DNA from: Sphingopyxis granuli NBRC 100800
Lineage (GTDB): Bacteria; Pseudomonadota; Alphaproteobacteria; Sphingomonadales; Sphingomonadaceae
Reading direction: 5' to 3'
NCBI RefSeq assembly: GCF_001591045.1
Contig: NZ_BCUA01000004.1
Coordinates: forward strand, 33,065 to 97,064
Length of the DNA: 64,000 nt
Made by a program: the position numbers and the translations under genes. Of this stretch, positions 42,791 to 51,856 are shown piece after piece. The notes beneath the pieces are model-generated. The model had not been told where the DNA came from. It did not search any database and saw nothing but the letters and a program-made list of their open reading frames with translations. Position 1 is the stretch's first letter; every line of letters starts with the position of its first letter.

Positions 42791-44116
42791 ATGCGGGCGA
42801 ATCGGCTGGTGCGGACGATGGGAATGCTGACGATGCTGTCGGCGGTGGTCGCGGTTCCCGCCCCGGCGCAGGAAGCGAAACAGCGCTGGGACCAACTATG
42901 CCAGATCCGCAAGGACAAGCTCGACCTGATCCTGCCGGAGGCGATGCGCGAGAACGGCATCGACATGTGGATCGTCGCGTCGCGCGAGGGGCATGGCGAT
43001 CCCAATGCGGCGATGCTGGGCGGTGGCTATGTCGGCGACATCGGCTATTATATCTTCACCGACCGCGGCGGCGGGCGGATCGAGCGGGCGGCGCTGGGCA
43101 TCGGCGGCGCGGCGTTCGACCAGTGCCCGCTCTATGACATCAAGGGGCCGCCGTCGGACCTGCGCGCCTTTGTCGAGGCGCGGGCGCCCGCGCGTATCGG
43201 CATCAACGTCGCGACCGAGATCGGCACCGCCGACGGGCTCAGTCATTCGCTTCACGAGGCGCTTCGCGCGGCGCTGGGTCCCGATCTGGCGGCGCGGCTG
43301 GTCTCCGCCGAAAAGCTCGTTTCCGATTTCCGCTCGCGGCACAGCGCCACCGAGATCGCGGCCTTTGCGCGCGCCGGCGAATATTCGCGGACCATCGCCG
43401 AACGGGCGCTATCGAACGAGGTGATCCGGCCGGGCCACACGACGACCAGCGATGTCGCCTGGTGGATGATGGAGGAATTGCACCGGCAGGGGCTGGGCAA
43501 CAGCTTTGGCCTGCCCAGCATCTATGTGCTGGGGCCGGGCGAACGCGGGCCGACGTCGGGCGATCATGTGATCCAGCCGGGCGACCTCATCACCATGGAC
43601 TGGGGCGTCAACTATCTGCTCGCCTATACCGACATGAAGCGCATGGCCTATGTGTTGAAGCCCGGCGAGAATGCGTCGCCGCCGGGCGTGCAGCGCGCCT
43701 TCGACAAGGCGATGGAGATACGGCGGATGATCCTCGACGCGATCCGCCCGGGCGTGACCGCGGGCGAGGCGCTGGCGGCGGTCAACCGCCGCGTCGCGCA
43801 GACGCCGGGGCTTGCGCTCGGCCGCTACGACGATCCGAGTCCCGACCCGAAATATTCGGACGTGGTGATCGGCAGCCATTCGGTCGGCGACTGGGGGCAT
43901 GGATCGGGGCCGTCGATGGCGGATTTCAACCCGCTGCGCATGACCTATGCCTTGCGGCCCGGCAATTTCCTGTCGATCGAACTGTTTCTCTATACCCCCG
44001 TTCCCGAATGGGGTGGGCGTAAGATCAAGATCCCGCTCGAAGACAATGGCGTGGTGACCGCGCGCGGCTTCGAGTGGACCGCGCCCCCGGCGAGCCGCAT
44101 CCTGCTGGTGAAATAG
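42791..44116 (+). CDS. secreted M24-family metallopeptidase (Xaa-Pro aminopeptidase-like)
   Basis: The 441-residue protein has a signal peptide (ANRLVRTMGMLTMLSAVVAVPAPAQ) and a pita-bread peptidase fold. The two-metal site residues are visible: ITMDWGVNY and the aspartate 11 residues on (AYTDMKRM), the histidine in DWGHGSGP, the glutamate in LSIELFLY and the last in ARGFEWT. Members remove N-terminal residues next to proline. The N-terminal creatinase-like domain (about 30-220) is present. ATG 42791 is used rather than the GTG at 42785 because that GTG lies inside the ribosome site. It joins the set of exported peptidases in this region. Confidence 0.87.
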   Translation: MRANRLVRTMGMLTMLSAVVAVPAPAQEAKQRWDQLCQIRKDKLDLILPEAMRENGIDMWIVASREGHGDPNAAMLGGGYVGDIGYYIFTDRGGGRIERAALGIGGAAFDQCPLYDIKGPPSDLRAFVEARAPARIGINVATEIGTADGLSHSLHEALRAALGPDLAARLVSAEKLVSDFRSRHSATEIAAFARAGEYSRTIAERALSNEVIRPGHTTTSDVAWWMMEELHRQGLGNSFGLPSIYVLGPGERGPTSGDHVIQPGDLITMDWGVNYLLAYTDMKRMAYVLKPGENASPPGVQRAFDKAMEIRRMILDAIRPGVTAGEALAAVNRRVAQTPGLALGRYDDPSPDPKYSDVVIGSHSVGDWGHGSGPSMADFNPLRMTYALRPGNFLSIELFLYTPVPEWGGRKIKIPLEDNGVVTARGFEWTAPPASRILLVK

Positions 44117-44126
44117 CGGCCGATCC

Positions 44127-44150
44127 AGCCCTCCCCCGAAGGGGAGGGCT
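44127..44150. terminator. bidirectional hairpin between convergent genes
   Basis: AGCCCTCCCC and GGGGAGGGCT form a perfect 10-bp stem with a CGAA tetraloop. It sits ten bases after the M24 stop and four bases before the RidA stop on the other strand. No T-run follows, so efficiency is uncertain. Confidence 0.6.
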
Positions 44151-44154
44151 CGAT

Positions 44155-44559
44155 TCACGCTTCGGGGACGACCGCGATCGTCTCGATCTCGATCTTCGCC
44201 TCGGCCTCGACCAGCGCCACGACCTCGGCCACCGCCATCGCGGGGAAGTTGCGGCCGATCAGGTCGCGATAGGCTTCGCCGATCGCGGGCAGGCTGGCGA
44301 GATATTCGTCGCGGCTCGTCACATACCAGGTCATGCGCACGATATGCTCGGGGCCCGCGCCAGCCTCTGCGAGGATCGCCAGCGTGTTGGCCAGGACCTG
44401 GCGGAACTGGCCCGCGAGGTCGGGGCTGACGAAGCGTTCCTCGGCATCCCAGCCGACCACGCCGGCGGTGAAGACCATGCGGCCGGTCGCCGCGACGCCG
44501 TTGGCGTAACCGCGCGGCCGCTTCCAGCCGGGGGGGAGCAATGCTTGATGAGCGGTCAT
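44155..44559 (-). CDS. RidA/YjgF/RutC-family protein
   Basis: The 134-residue protein has the RidA pattern: VFTAGVVGWD, QFRQVLANTLAILAEAGAGPEHIVRMTWYVT and a C-terminal AEVVALVEAEAKIEIETIAV. RidA proteins hydrolyse reactive enamines and imines. The classical catalytic arginine position could not be assigned with certainty, so a different specificity is possible. It overlaps the thioesterase by four bases (ATGA) and is last in a seven-gene operon headed by an aromatic-CoA monooxygenase. If the substrate is an amino-aromatic, RidA could remove the enamine nitrogen after dearomatisation. Confidence 0.85.
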   Translation of the reverse strand: MTAHQALLPPGWKRPRGYANGVAATGRMVFTAGVVGWDAEERFVSPDLAGQFRQVLANTLAILAEAGAGPEHIVRMTWYVTSRDEYLASLPAIGEAYRDLIGRNFPAMAVAEVVALVEAEAKIEIETIAVVPEA

Positions 44560-44960
44560 GATATTTCCTTGTTCAGACGGTCGAGAAGCTCGGGCGGCCA
44601 GGGGCGCGAGTGCCCCTGCGCCAGATCGATGAGCACCTGGGTGTAGCGGACGGAGAAGCGGGGCTGGCCCGCGCAGGCGATGGCGACGGCCAGATCGACC
44701 GAACTGCGACCCGCCCGCGTGACCGCGACGGTGAAATCGAGCCGGTCGCCGAGGCGGCTCGGCGTCGCGAATTCGGCGTGCAGGCTGACCGTCGGCAGGC
44801 CGAGCCCCATGTCGAGATGTAGCGTGCGGCGGTCGATCCCCAGCACCGCTGCGGTCCAGTCCTCGATCGCCGCATCGCACAGCTCAAAATAGCGCGGATA
44901 GAAAGCGATGCCCGCGGGGTCGCAGTGCGCGAAGCGCAGCGGCAGGCTGGTGTGGAACAT
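44556..44960 (-). CDS. 4-hydroxybenzoyl-CoA thioesterase family protein
   Basis: The 134-residue protein is a hot-dog-fold thioesterase. The signature RFAHCDPAGIAFYPRYFEL places the catalytic aspartate at residue 14, as in Pseudomonas-type 4-hydroxybenzoyl-CoA thioesterase. It would release CoA from an aromatic or short acyl thioester. Its start overlaps the acyl-CoA dehydrogenase stop by one base and its end overlaps ridA, so it is coupled to both. It may act as a safety valve for dead-end CoA esters in this pathway. Confidence 0.85.
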   Translation of the reverse strand: MFHTSLPLRFAHCDPAGIAFYPRYFELCDAAIEDWTAAVLGIDRRTLHLDMGLGLPTVSLHAEFATPSRLGDRLDFTVAVTRAGRSSVDLAVAIACAGQPRFSVRYTQVLIDLAQGHSRPWPPELLDRLNKEIS

Positions 44961-46126
44961 CAGGGCGCGCTCTGGGCGAGATGCTGGCGCGCGATCACGA
45001 CCTTCTGCACCTCCGACGCGCCCTCGTAGATGCGCAGCGCCCGCACCTCGCGATAGAGCGCCTCGACCGGCGTGCCGACGGTGACACCGAGGCCACCGAA
45101 CATCTGCACCGCCTTGTCGATCACCTGCTGCGCGCTGTCGGTCGCGTGCAGCTTGGCGAGCGCCGCTTCGCGCGTGTTGCGCTCGCCGCGCACGTCGCGG
45201 AGCCAGCCGGCGCGGTAGATGAGTAGCGCCGAGGTGTCGACGTCGAGCACCATTTCGGCGAGCTTCGCCTGCGTCACCGCATTGTCGGCGAGCGTGCCCG
45301 CGCCCAGCTTACGGACCCGCGCGCGCGCGGTCGCCTCGTCGAGCGCGCGGCGCGCGAAGCCGAGCGCGGCGGCGCCGACGGTGGTGCGGAAGATGTCGAG
45401 CGTCGCCATCGCGGCGGCGAAGCCGCGTCCCGACTCGCCGAGCAGCGCGGTTTCGGGCAGTGCCATGCCGGTAAAGGTCAGGGTGGCGAGCGGATGCGGC
45501 GCGACGACGGCGATGCGCTCGGTCACCGCGAGGCCGGGGGTCTCGGCATCGACGATGAAGGCCGACACGCCCTTTGCGCCGGGCGCCTCGCCGGTGCGGG
45601 CGAACAGGACATAATAGTCGGCGATGCCGCCGTTCGAGATATAGGTCTTGGCGCCGTCGACGCGATAGCCGTCGCCGGTGCGGGTCGCGGTCGTCTCCAT
45701 CGATGCGACATCGGAGCCCGAGGCGGGCTCGGTGAGCGCGAAGGCCGCGATCTTCCGCCCTGCCGCGACGTCGGGCAGATAGGCGCGCTTCTGCGCCTCG
45801 GTGCCGAACAGGCTGATCGTACCCGACCCCAGTCCCTGCATCGCGAAGGCGAAGTCGGCGAGGCCCGAATGGCGCGCCAGCGTCTCGCGGATCAGCGCGA
45901 GCGAGCGGATGTCGAGCGTGTCGTGCATCCCGCCATAGGCGGCGGGGACGCAGTAGCCCAGCCAGCCGGCGTCGCCGAGCGCGCGGACCAGCGCGCGGCA
46001 TTCGCCATCGACATCGTCCGAATGGGCGTGCGCGACGTTCGCCGCGCACCAGTCGTCGAGCTCGCGGCCGAGGCGGCGGTGACCGTCGTCGAGGAACGGC
46101 CAGTCGAGGAAGCTGCGGTCGGCCAT
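44960..46126 (-). CDS. acyl-CoA dehydrogenase
   Basis: The 388-residue flavoenzyme introduces an alpha-beta double bond into an acyl-CoA. Family text is clear: [34 protein letters not shown], and the C-terminal [28 protein letters not shown] region with the likely catalytic glutamate in [10 protein letters not shown]. The start at 46126 overlaps the enoyl-CoA hydratase stop by one base. In this operon it could act on alicyclic CoA esters arising from the ring reduced by the monooxygenase-reductase. An electron-transfer flavoprotein is not in the window. Confidence 0.9.
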   Translation of the reverse strand: MADRSFLDWPFLDDGHRRLGRELDDWCAANVAHAHSDDVDGECRALVRALGDAGWLGYCVPAAYGGMHDTLDIRSLALIRETLARHSGLADFAFAMQGLGSGTISLFGTEAQKRAYLPDVAAGRKIAAFALTEPASGSDVASMETTATRTGDGYRVDGAKTYISNGGIADYYVLFARTGEAPGAKGVSAFIVDAETPGLAVTERIAVVAPHPLATLTFTGMALPETALLGESGRGFAAAMATLDIFRTTVGAAALGFARRALDEATARARVRKLGAGTLADNAVTQAKLAEMVLDVDTSALLIYRAGWLRDVRGERNTREAALAKLHATDSAQQVIDKAVQMFGGLGVTVGTPVEALYREVRALRIYEGASEVQKVVIARQHLAQSAP

Positions 46127-46935
46127 CAGTCGCCCGCGAATTCGGGGCTGCGCTTGTCCGCGAACGCCTCGAAAGCGCGGCGGAAATCGTTGGTCGCCAT
46201 GCAGATCGCCTGCGCCTGTGCCTCCATCTCGATCGCGGTTTCGACCGAGACCGCCCATTCGGTGTTGAGCTGCGTCTTGGTGATGCCGTGCGCGAAGGTG
46301 GGGCCGCTGGCGAGCGAGCGGGCGAGGCCGAGCGCCTCGTCGAGCAGCGCGTCGGGTTCGACGAGACGGTTGTGGAAGCCCCAGCGTTCGCCTTCCTCGG
46401 CACCCATCATCCGGCCGGTGTAGAGCAGGTCCGACGCGCGGCCCTGGCCGATGATGCGCGGCAGGATCGCGCAGGCGCCCATGTCGCACCCGGCGAGGCC
46501 GACGCGCGTGAACAGGAAGGCGGTCTTTGCCGCCGGGGTCGCGATGCGCATGTCCGACGCCATCGCCATGATCGCGCCGGCACCGACGCAGATGCCGTCA
46601 ATCGCGGCAATGATCGGTTGCGGGCATGCGCGCATCGCCTTGACGAGATCGCCTGTCATGCGCGTGAAATTGAGCAGTGCGGGCATCCGCATTTCAGTGA
46701 GTGGCCCGATGATTTCGTGCACGTCGCCGCCCGACGAGAAATTGCCGCCGGCGCCAATGACGACCACCGCCTTGACCGCGGGCGCGTAGACGAGCGCGCG
46801 GAAGGTGTCGCGCAATTCCGCATAGCTTTCGAAGGTCAGCGGGTTCTTGCGGTCGGGGCGGTTGAGCGTGACCGTGGCGACGCCGGCGTCGAATCGCCAG
46901 CCGAAATGTTGGGGCGAAAAGCTTTCGGGATTCAT
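46126..46935 (-). CDS. enoyl-CoA hydratase/isomerase family protein
   Basis: The 269-residue crotonase-fold protein has the oxyanion-hole segments [15 protein letters not shown] and [20 protein letters not shown], and a substrate region [18 protein letters not shown]. The latter has the aspartate typical of hydratases acting on aromatic or cyclic CoA esters rather than the two-glutamate arrangement of fatty-acid hydratase. It overlaps the MarR stop by four bases (ATGA). It likely hydrates or opens a cyclic enoyl-CoA downstream of the monooxygenase. Confidence 0.9.
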   Translation of the reverse strand: MNPESFSPQHFGWRFDAGVATVTLNRPDRKNPLTFESYAELRDTFRALVYAPAVKAVVVIGAGGNFSSGGDVHEIIGPLTEMRMPALLNFTRMTGDLVKAMRACPQPIIAAIDGICVGAGAIMAMASDMRIATPAAKTAFLFTRVGLAGCDMGACAILPRIIGQGRASDLLYTGRMMGAEEGERWGFHNRLVEPDALLDEALGLARSLASGPTFAHGITKTQLNTEWAVSVETAIEMEAQAQAICMATNDFRRAFEAFADKRSPEFAGD

Positions 46936-47429
46936 GCGTCTTCCTTTCCAGTGTCGGCGGCCAGCGAGTGCTTGAGCGCGCCGAGCAGATCATAGAGCGC
47001 CGTGCGCTGGTCGCGGCTGAGCCCCGCGAGCATCGCGTCGATCCAGTCGTGGTGCGCGTCGGCGAGACCGGCGAAGCATTCGCGCCCCTGTTGCGTCAGG
47101 CGGACGATCGACGCGCGGCCGTCGGTCGGCGACGGGGCGATGCTGACATAGCGGTCGCGGGCGAGCGTCTGGACGACGCCGGTGACATTGCCGTTCGAAA
47201 CCAGCAGCGCCTGCGACAACTGCCCCATCGTCATGCCTTCGGGGTGGCGGTCGAGCGCGGCCATGACGTCGAAACGCGGCAGGGTGACGCCGAACCGGTC
47301 GGCGAAACGGCGCTTGATGCGCTTTTCGATCACCGTCGCGCAGGTGAGCAGCCGCAGCCAGAGGCGGACGTTGCCGTGCGCGCCCATCGCGCCGTCGTGC
47401 TTTTCGCGGATCGCGGCGGGGGCGGTCAC
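46932..47429 (-). CDS. MarR-family regulator embedded in the aromatic-CoA operon
   Basis: The 165-residue protein has a MarR winged helix ([20 protein letters not shown], recognition helix about residues 75-90) with wing [17 protein letters not shown]. It starts at a GTG that overlaps the SDR stop (GTGA), preceded by GGAGAGG. Being inside the operon it probably controls, it would respond to a pathway CoA ester or acid. The 26-bp palindrome at 50563-50588 ahead of the first gene is the best operator candidate. Confidence 0.87.
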   Translation of the reverse strand: MTAPAAIREKHDGAMGAHGNVRLWLRLLTCATVIEKRIKRRFADRFGVTLPRFDVMAALDRHPEGMTMGQLSQALLVSNGNVTGVVQTLARDRYVSIAPSPTDGRASIVRLTQQGRECFAGLADAHHDWIDAMLAGLSRDQRTALYDLLGALKHSLAADTGKEDA

Positions 47430-48187
47430 ATCACCTCTCCACCCGCGACCATCACCGCCTGCCCGGTCACCGACCGGCTGGCGGGCAGGCAGAGCCACAA
47501 CACCGCCTCCGCGACCTCAACGGGGTCGATGAGCCGCCGTTGCGGGTTGAAGCGCGTCAATTCGGCCAGCGCCTCGGTTTCGCTGCGGCCGGTCTTCGCC
47601 CGGATATTGGCGACCGCCTGTCCGACGATGTCGGTATCGGTGAAGCCCGGGCAGACCGCGTTGGCGGTGAGGCCTGTCGCCGCATATTCGATCGCGAGCG
47701 CGCGCATCAGGCCGATCGCGCCATGCTTCGATGCGACATAGGGCGCGGTATAGGCATAGCCCTTCACCCCAGCCGTCGAGGCGACGGTGACGATGCGTCC
47801 GGCGGGCGCCGCCAGCAGGTCGGGCAGCGCCGCCTGGCAGCAATGAAAGAGCGCGTCGAGATTGACCGCCATCGCGCCGCGCCATGCTTCGGCCGTTACG
47901 CGGGCGAATGGCGCGCTCGGCGCGATCCCGGCGTTGTTGACGAGAATGGAAATCGGTCCATGGGCGCCGCGCGCGCTATCGAACGCCGCCTCCACCGCCG
48001 CGCGATCGGCGACGTCGGCGGGGGCGACATGCGCGTGAGGCAGCGAGGCCGCCGTCGCTTCGAGGGCGTCGCGCCTGCGCCCGATCAGCGTCAGCCGCGC
48101 ACCTTCGGCCGCGAGCGCCCGCGCGATGGCGGCACCGATTCCCGATCCGCCCCCGGTGATGACGGCATGCACGTCCTGCAAACGCAT
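47426..48187 (-). CDS. short-chain dehydrogenase/reductase
   Basis: The 253-residue Rossmann enzyme carries the cofactor motif ITGGGSGIGAAIA, the structural LVNNAGIAPS, the catalytic serine in VTVASTAGVKG and YxxxK in APYVASKHG. The arginine in LIGRRRDAL right after the second strand favours NADP. It resembles 3-hydroxyacyl-CoA dehydrogenases of ring-cleavage pathways. GGAGGAG precedes the ATG at 48187. It lies 16 bases behind the monooxygenase-reductase gene and overlaps the MarR start. Confidence 0.88.
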   Translation of the reverse strand: MRLQDVHAVITGGGSGIGAAIARALAAEGARLTLIGRRRDALEATAASLPHAHVAPADVADRAAVEAAFDSARGAHGPISILVNNAGIAPSAPFARVTAEAWRGAMAVNLDALFHCCQAALPDLLAAPAGRIVTVASTAGVKGYAYTAPYVASKHGAIGLMRALAIEYAATGLTANAVCPGFTDTDIVGQAVANIRAKTGRSETEALAELTRFNPQRRLIDPVEVAEAVLWLCLPASRSVTGQAVMVAGGEVM

Positions 48188-48203
48188 TGGAACTCCTCCC
48201 GCC

Positions 48204-50504
48204 TCAGCCCCGCAGGGCGGCTTCCTGTTCGGCCGCACGCTTCATGTTGCGCGCGAGCTGGCTCATCCCGTTCAGATAGGGGGCGGGTACCGCGGCGCCG
48301 CGATAGTCGTGCTGCGCCGCGGCGCGCAGCGTCCACATCGGGTCGATCATGTGCGGGCGCCCGAGCGCGACGAGGTCGGCGCGGCCGGCGGCGAGGATCG
48401 AATTGACATGGTCGGGTTCGAAGATGTTGCCGACCGCCATCGTCGACACGCGCGCCTCGTTGCGGACCTGGTCGGCGAAGGGAGTCTGGAACATGCGGCC
48501 ATAGACAGGCTTGCAATCGGCCCAGGTCTGGCCGGCGGACACGTCGATCAGGTCGGCGCCCGCGGCGCGGAAGGCCTCGGCGATCAGCACCGCCTCGTCG
48601 GGCGTCACCCCGGCGTCGCCCATCCAGTCGGTGGCGGAGATGCGGACCGACATCGGCCGTTCGGCGGGCCACGCCTCGCGCATCGCGGCGAAGACCTCGA
48701 GCGGGAAGCGCAGCCGGTTTTCGAGGCTGCCGCCATATTCGTCGGTGCGCCGGTTCTGGAGCGGCGTGATGAAGCTCGACAGGAGATAGCCGTGCGCGGC
48801 GTGCATCTCGACCATGTCGAAGCCGGCGTAGATCGCCATGCGCGTCGCCGCGACGAACTGGTCGCGCACCATGTCCATGTCGGCGCGCGTCATCGGACGG
48901 GGCGTCTGGTTCGATCCGCTCCACGGCACGTCGGACGCGGCGATCAGCGGCCAGTTACCCTCGTCGAGCGGCTCGTCCATCCCTTCCCAGCCGATCTTCG
49001 TCGATCCCTTGGCGCCCGAATGGCCGAGCTGGAGGCATAGCTTCGCCTTGCTCTCGCGGTGGACGAACTCGGTGATGCGGCGCCACGCGGCGGCGTGCTC
49101 GGGCGCGTACATGCCGGGGCAGCCCGGGGTGATCCGCGCCTCGGGCGAGACGCAGGTCATCTCGGTATAGACCAGCCCCGCGCCGCCCTGCGCGCGAACG
49201 CCATAGTGGACGAAATGGAAATCGCCCGGCGTGCCGTCGACCGCCGAATACATCGCCATCGGCGACACGACGATGCGATTTTCGAGCTGCATGTCGCGCA
49301 GCTTGTAGGGGGCGAACATCGGCGGCGCGCCGGCGTCGCGGCCGCCGGGCGCCTGCGCCTGGAACCAGCGTTCGACGCTTTCGAGCCAGCGCTTGTCGCG
49401 CAGGCGCAGATTTTCGTGGCTGACGCGCTGCGAGCGGGTGAGCAGCGAGTAAGCGAACTGGATCGGCTGGAAAGGCAGGTAGCGGTCGAGCGTCTCGAAC
49501 CATTCGGTCGAGTTGCGCGCGCTGTTCTGCAGCTTCAGCACCTCGATGCTGCGTTCGGCCTGATATTCCTCCAGCGCCTGCGCGCGGGCGAGACCCGGCC
49601 GGTTGAGCACCTCGGCAAGCTTGATCGCGTCCTCGAGCGCCAGCTTGGTTCCCGACCCGATCGAGAAATGCGCGGTGTGCGCGGCGTCGCCGAGCAGGAC
49701 GAACTTGTCGTGCGACCACTGGCCGGTGATGATGCGCCGGAAATTGAGCCACGCGGCCGAACCGCGCAGATGCGACGCGTTCGACATCAGCTTGTGGCCG
49801 TCGAGATATCTGGCGAACACGCGCTCGCTCCACGCGATCGCCTCGTCGGGGCTCTGCCGGTCGAGGCCCAGCCTTTCCCACGTTTCGGGCGCCATCTCGA
49901 CGATGAAGGTCGAGAGATTGTCGTCGAAGCGATAGGCGTGCGCCCACACCCAGCCTTCTTCGAGCTGTTCGAAGGCGAAGGTGAAGGCGTCGAACGTCTT
50001 GTGCGTGCCGAGCCAGATATAGCGGTTGCGGCGGGTCTGGATGTCGACGTCGAAATGCTCTGCATAGGCGTCGCGGATGCGGCTGTTGGCGCCGTCGGCG
50101 GCGATGACGAGGTCGTAATCGACCCAGTCGGCGAGATCGGGGCCCATCTCCGTCTCGAAATGGAAGCGGACGCCCAGTTCGCGGGCGCGGTCCTGCAGGA
50201 TGCGGAGCAGCCGCTTGCGGCCGATGCCGATGAAGCCGTGGCCGGTCGACCGGATGCATTCGCCGTGGATATGGACGTCGATGTCGTCCCAATGCGCGAA
50301 TTCGTCGCGGATCGTCGCCCCGCTGACGGGATCGTTCGCCATCAGATTCTCGACCGTCTGGTCGGAAAAGACCACGCCCCAGCCGAAGGTGTCGTCGGCG
50401 CGGTTGCGTTCGAACACGTCGACCTGGTGCGCGGGGTCGCGCAGCTTCATCGAGATGGCGAAATAGAGGCCGGCCGGGCCGCCGCCCACGCATGCGATCT
50501 TCAC
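48204..50504 (-). CDS. bifunctional salicylyl-CoA 5-hydroxylase / 2-aminobenzoyl-CoA monooxygenase-reductase type flavoprotein
   Basis: The 766-residue fusion has an N-terminal class A FAD monooxygenase (GGGPAG at 7-12, DG at 137-138, [14 protein letters not shown] from 272) and a C-terminal old-yellow-enzyme domain from about residue 400 ([36 protein letters not shown]). This is the layout of salicylyl-CoA 5-hydroxylase and of Azoarcus 2-aminobenzoyl-CoA monooxygenase/reductase, which hydroxylates and then reduces the aromatic ring. Which CoA ester is used cannot be told; no CoA ligase is in the window. The start is a GTG at 50504 with AGGGAG upstream. It is first in a seven-gene operon and divergent from an aminotransferase. 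Confidence 0.9.
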   Translation of the reverse strand: MKIACVGGGPAGLYFAISMKLRDPAHQVDVFERNRADDTFGWGVVFSDQTVENLMANDPVSGATIRDEFAHWDDIDVHIHGECIRSTGHGFIGIGRKRLLRILQDRARELGVRFHFETEMGPDLADWVDYDLVIAADGANSRIRDAYAEHFDVDIQTRRNRYIWLGTHKTFDAFTFAFEQLEEGWVWAHAYRFDDNLSTFIVEMAPETWERLGLDRQSPDEAIAWSERVFARYLDGHKLMSNASHLRGSAAWLNFRRIITGQWSHDKFVLLGDAAHTAHFSIGSGTKLALEDAIKLAEVLNRPGLARAQALEEYQAERSIEVLKLQNSARNSTEWFETLDRYLPFQPIQFAYSLLTRSQRVSHENLRLRDKRWLESVERWFQAQAPGGRDAGAPPMFAPYKLRDMQLENRIVVSPMAMYSAVDGTPGDFHFVHYGVRAQGGAGLVYTEMTCVSPEARITPGCPGMYAPEHAAAWRRITEFVHRESKAKLCLQLGHSGAKGSTKIGWEGMDEPLDEGNWPLIAASDVPWSGSNQTPRPMTRADMDMVRDQFVAATRMAIYAGFDMVEMHAAHGYLLSSFITPLQNRRTDEYGGSLENRLRFPLEVFAAMREAWPAERPMSVRISATDWMGDAGVTPDEAVLIAEAFRAAGADLIDVSAGQTWADCKPVYGRMFQTPFADQVRNEARVSTMAVGNIFEPDHVNSILAAGRADLVALGRPHMIDPMWTLRAAAQHDYRGAAVPAPYLNGMSQLARNMKRAAEQEAALRG

Positions 50505-50562
50505 TGCGAACGACTCCCTACCGTTGACGATGCGGCGATTCCTAAGCCCATGCCGGAAAAGC

Positions 50563-50588
50563 TTCAAGCCTAAAATTTTAAGCTTGAA
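50563..50588. promoter_or_regulatory. 26-bp near-perfect palindrome, operator of the aromatic-CoA operon
   Basis: Arms TTCAAGC (50563-50569) and GCTTGAA (50582-50588) flank an AT-rich centre TAAAATTTTA. The 26 bp is symmetric except for one base pair. It lies 59 bases upstream of the monooxygenase start and 55 before the aminotransferase start, in the 138-base divergent gap. A MarR or IclR/GntR-type dimer could repress both directions from it. Confidence 0.7.
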
Positions 50589-50642
50589 ATATCATATATC
50601 ATGCAATTATTCACGTGTATGGACAGCATCGGAGGCATGATG

Positions 50643-51812
50643 ATGAAGTGGCCGGCACAGCGTCTGACGACGGGATCGAAGAAAAGCTTCGGCATGTATG
50701 ACGAGGCGGCGAAGCTCGATGCGCAGGGCGCCGACCTGATCCACCTCGAATTCGGACGGCCGCACGCCGACACGCCGGTGCATATCAAGGAAGCGGCGAA
50801 GGCGGCGCTCGACGCGGGCATCGTCCACTATGGCGATTTCCGCGGCACGCTGTCGTTCCGGCAGGCGCTGGTCGAAAAGCTGCGCAGCTTCAACGGCCTC
50901 GATTACGGCGTCGACGAGGTGCTAGTGACGAACGGGCTGACGCATGCGTCGTTCGCCGCGTTCATGGCGGCGCTCGACCCGGGCGACGAGGTCATCCTGC
51001 TCGATCCCTATTATCCGCAGCATGTCGGCAAGGCCGAACTCGCCGGCGGCAAGGTGGTGATCGCCGAACTCGACAAGGCCGACAATTTCGCGATCTCGAA
51101 GGAGAAGATCGCGGCGAAGATCACCGACAGGACCCGGATGATCGTGCTGATCAACCCCGCCAACCCGACCGGCCGCGTCTATAGCCGCGCCGAGCTTCAG
51201 GCGGTCGCGGACCTGGCGATCGCGCACGACCTGCTCGTGCTGTCGGACGAGGTCTATGAATATATCACCTATGGCCAGGCGCCGCATGTCAGCATCGCGA
51301 GCCTGCCGGGGATGCGCGAGCGCACCATCACCTGCTTCGCCTTCACCAAGGCCTATTCGATGGACGGCTGGCGGGTCGGCTATCTGACCGCCGACGCCCG
51401 CCTGATGCCCGCGATCCTGCGCATCACCATGACCGACGTGACGCACGTCAACGTCTTCGTCCAGGAGGGCGCGCGCGCCGCCGTCGAGGGGCCGCAGGAC
51501 GCGATGCACGCGCTGGTCGAGGCCGACCGGCGCAAGCGCGACATCGTCGTCCAGGCGCTCAACCAGATGCCGGGCGTGACCTGCGCCGAGCCCGAGGGCA
51601 CCATCTATGCCTTTCCCGACATCAGCGGCACCGGGCGCGGTTCGCAGGAGCTTGCGATGGCGATCCTGCAGGAGGCGCATGTCGTCGTCGAATCGGGCAG
51701 CTTTTACGGACCGAGCGGCGAAGGCCATCTGCGCATCTGTTTCGGATCGGAATCGGAAGCGCGGGTGAGCGAGGCGATGGACCGGCTCACCCGCTTCTTC
51801 AACACGCTGTAG
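50643..51812 (+). CDS. class I/II pyridoxal-phosphate aminotransferase
   Basis: The 389-residue fold-type-I aminotransferase has the expected landmarks: HYGDFRGTLSFRQAL, VLVTNGLTHASFAAF, the asparagine in INPANPTGRVYSR, the aspartate/tyrosine pair in LSDEVYEYI and the cofactor lysine in FAFTKAYSMDGWRVGY. It is of the aspartate/aromatic type. It probably makes the keto acids used by IorAB or deaminates a pathway intermediate. Three ATGs occur in a row (50637, 50640, 50643) behind GGAGG at 50631-50635; the third has the best spacing. It is followed by a DUF885 gene after 44 bases, likely one transcript. Confidence 0.88.
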   Translation: MKWPAQRLTTGSKKSFGMYDEAAKLDAQGADLIHLEFGRPHADTPVHIKEAAKAALDAGIVHYGDFRGTLSFRQALVEKLRSFNGLDYGVDEVLVTNGLTHASFAAFMAALDPGDEVILLDPYYPQHVGKAELAGGKVVIAELDKADNFAISKEKIAAKITDRTRMIVLINPANPTGRVYSRAELQAVADLAIAHDLLVLSDEVYEYITYGQAPHVSIASLPGMRERTITCFAFTKAYSMDGWRVGYLTADARLMPAILRITMTDVTHVNVFVQEGARAAVEGPQDAMHALVEADRRKRDIVVQALNQMPGVTCAEPEGTIYAFPDISGTGRGSQELAMAILQEAHVVVESGSFYGPSGEGHLRICFGSESEARVSEAMDRLTRFFNTL

Positions 51813-51856
51813 CCCCGGCGATGCGCGCCGCGACGGAAGGACGAAAGGGAAATGCC

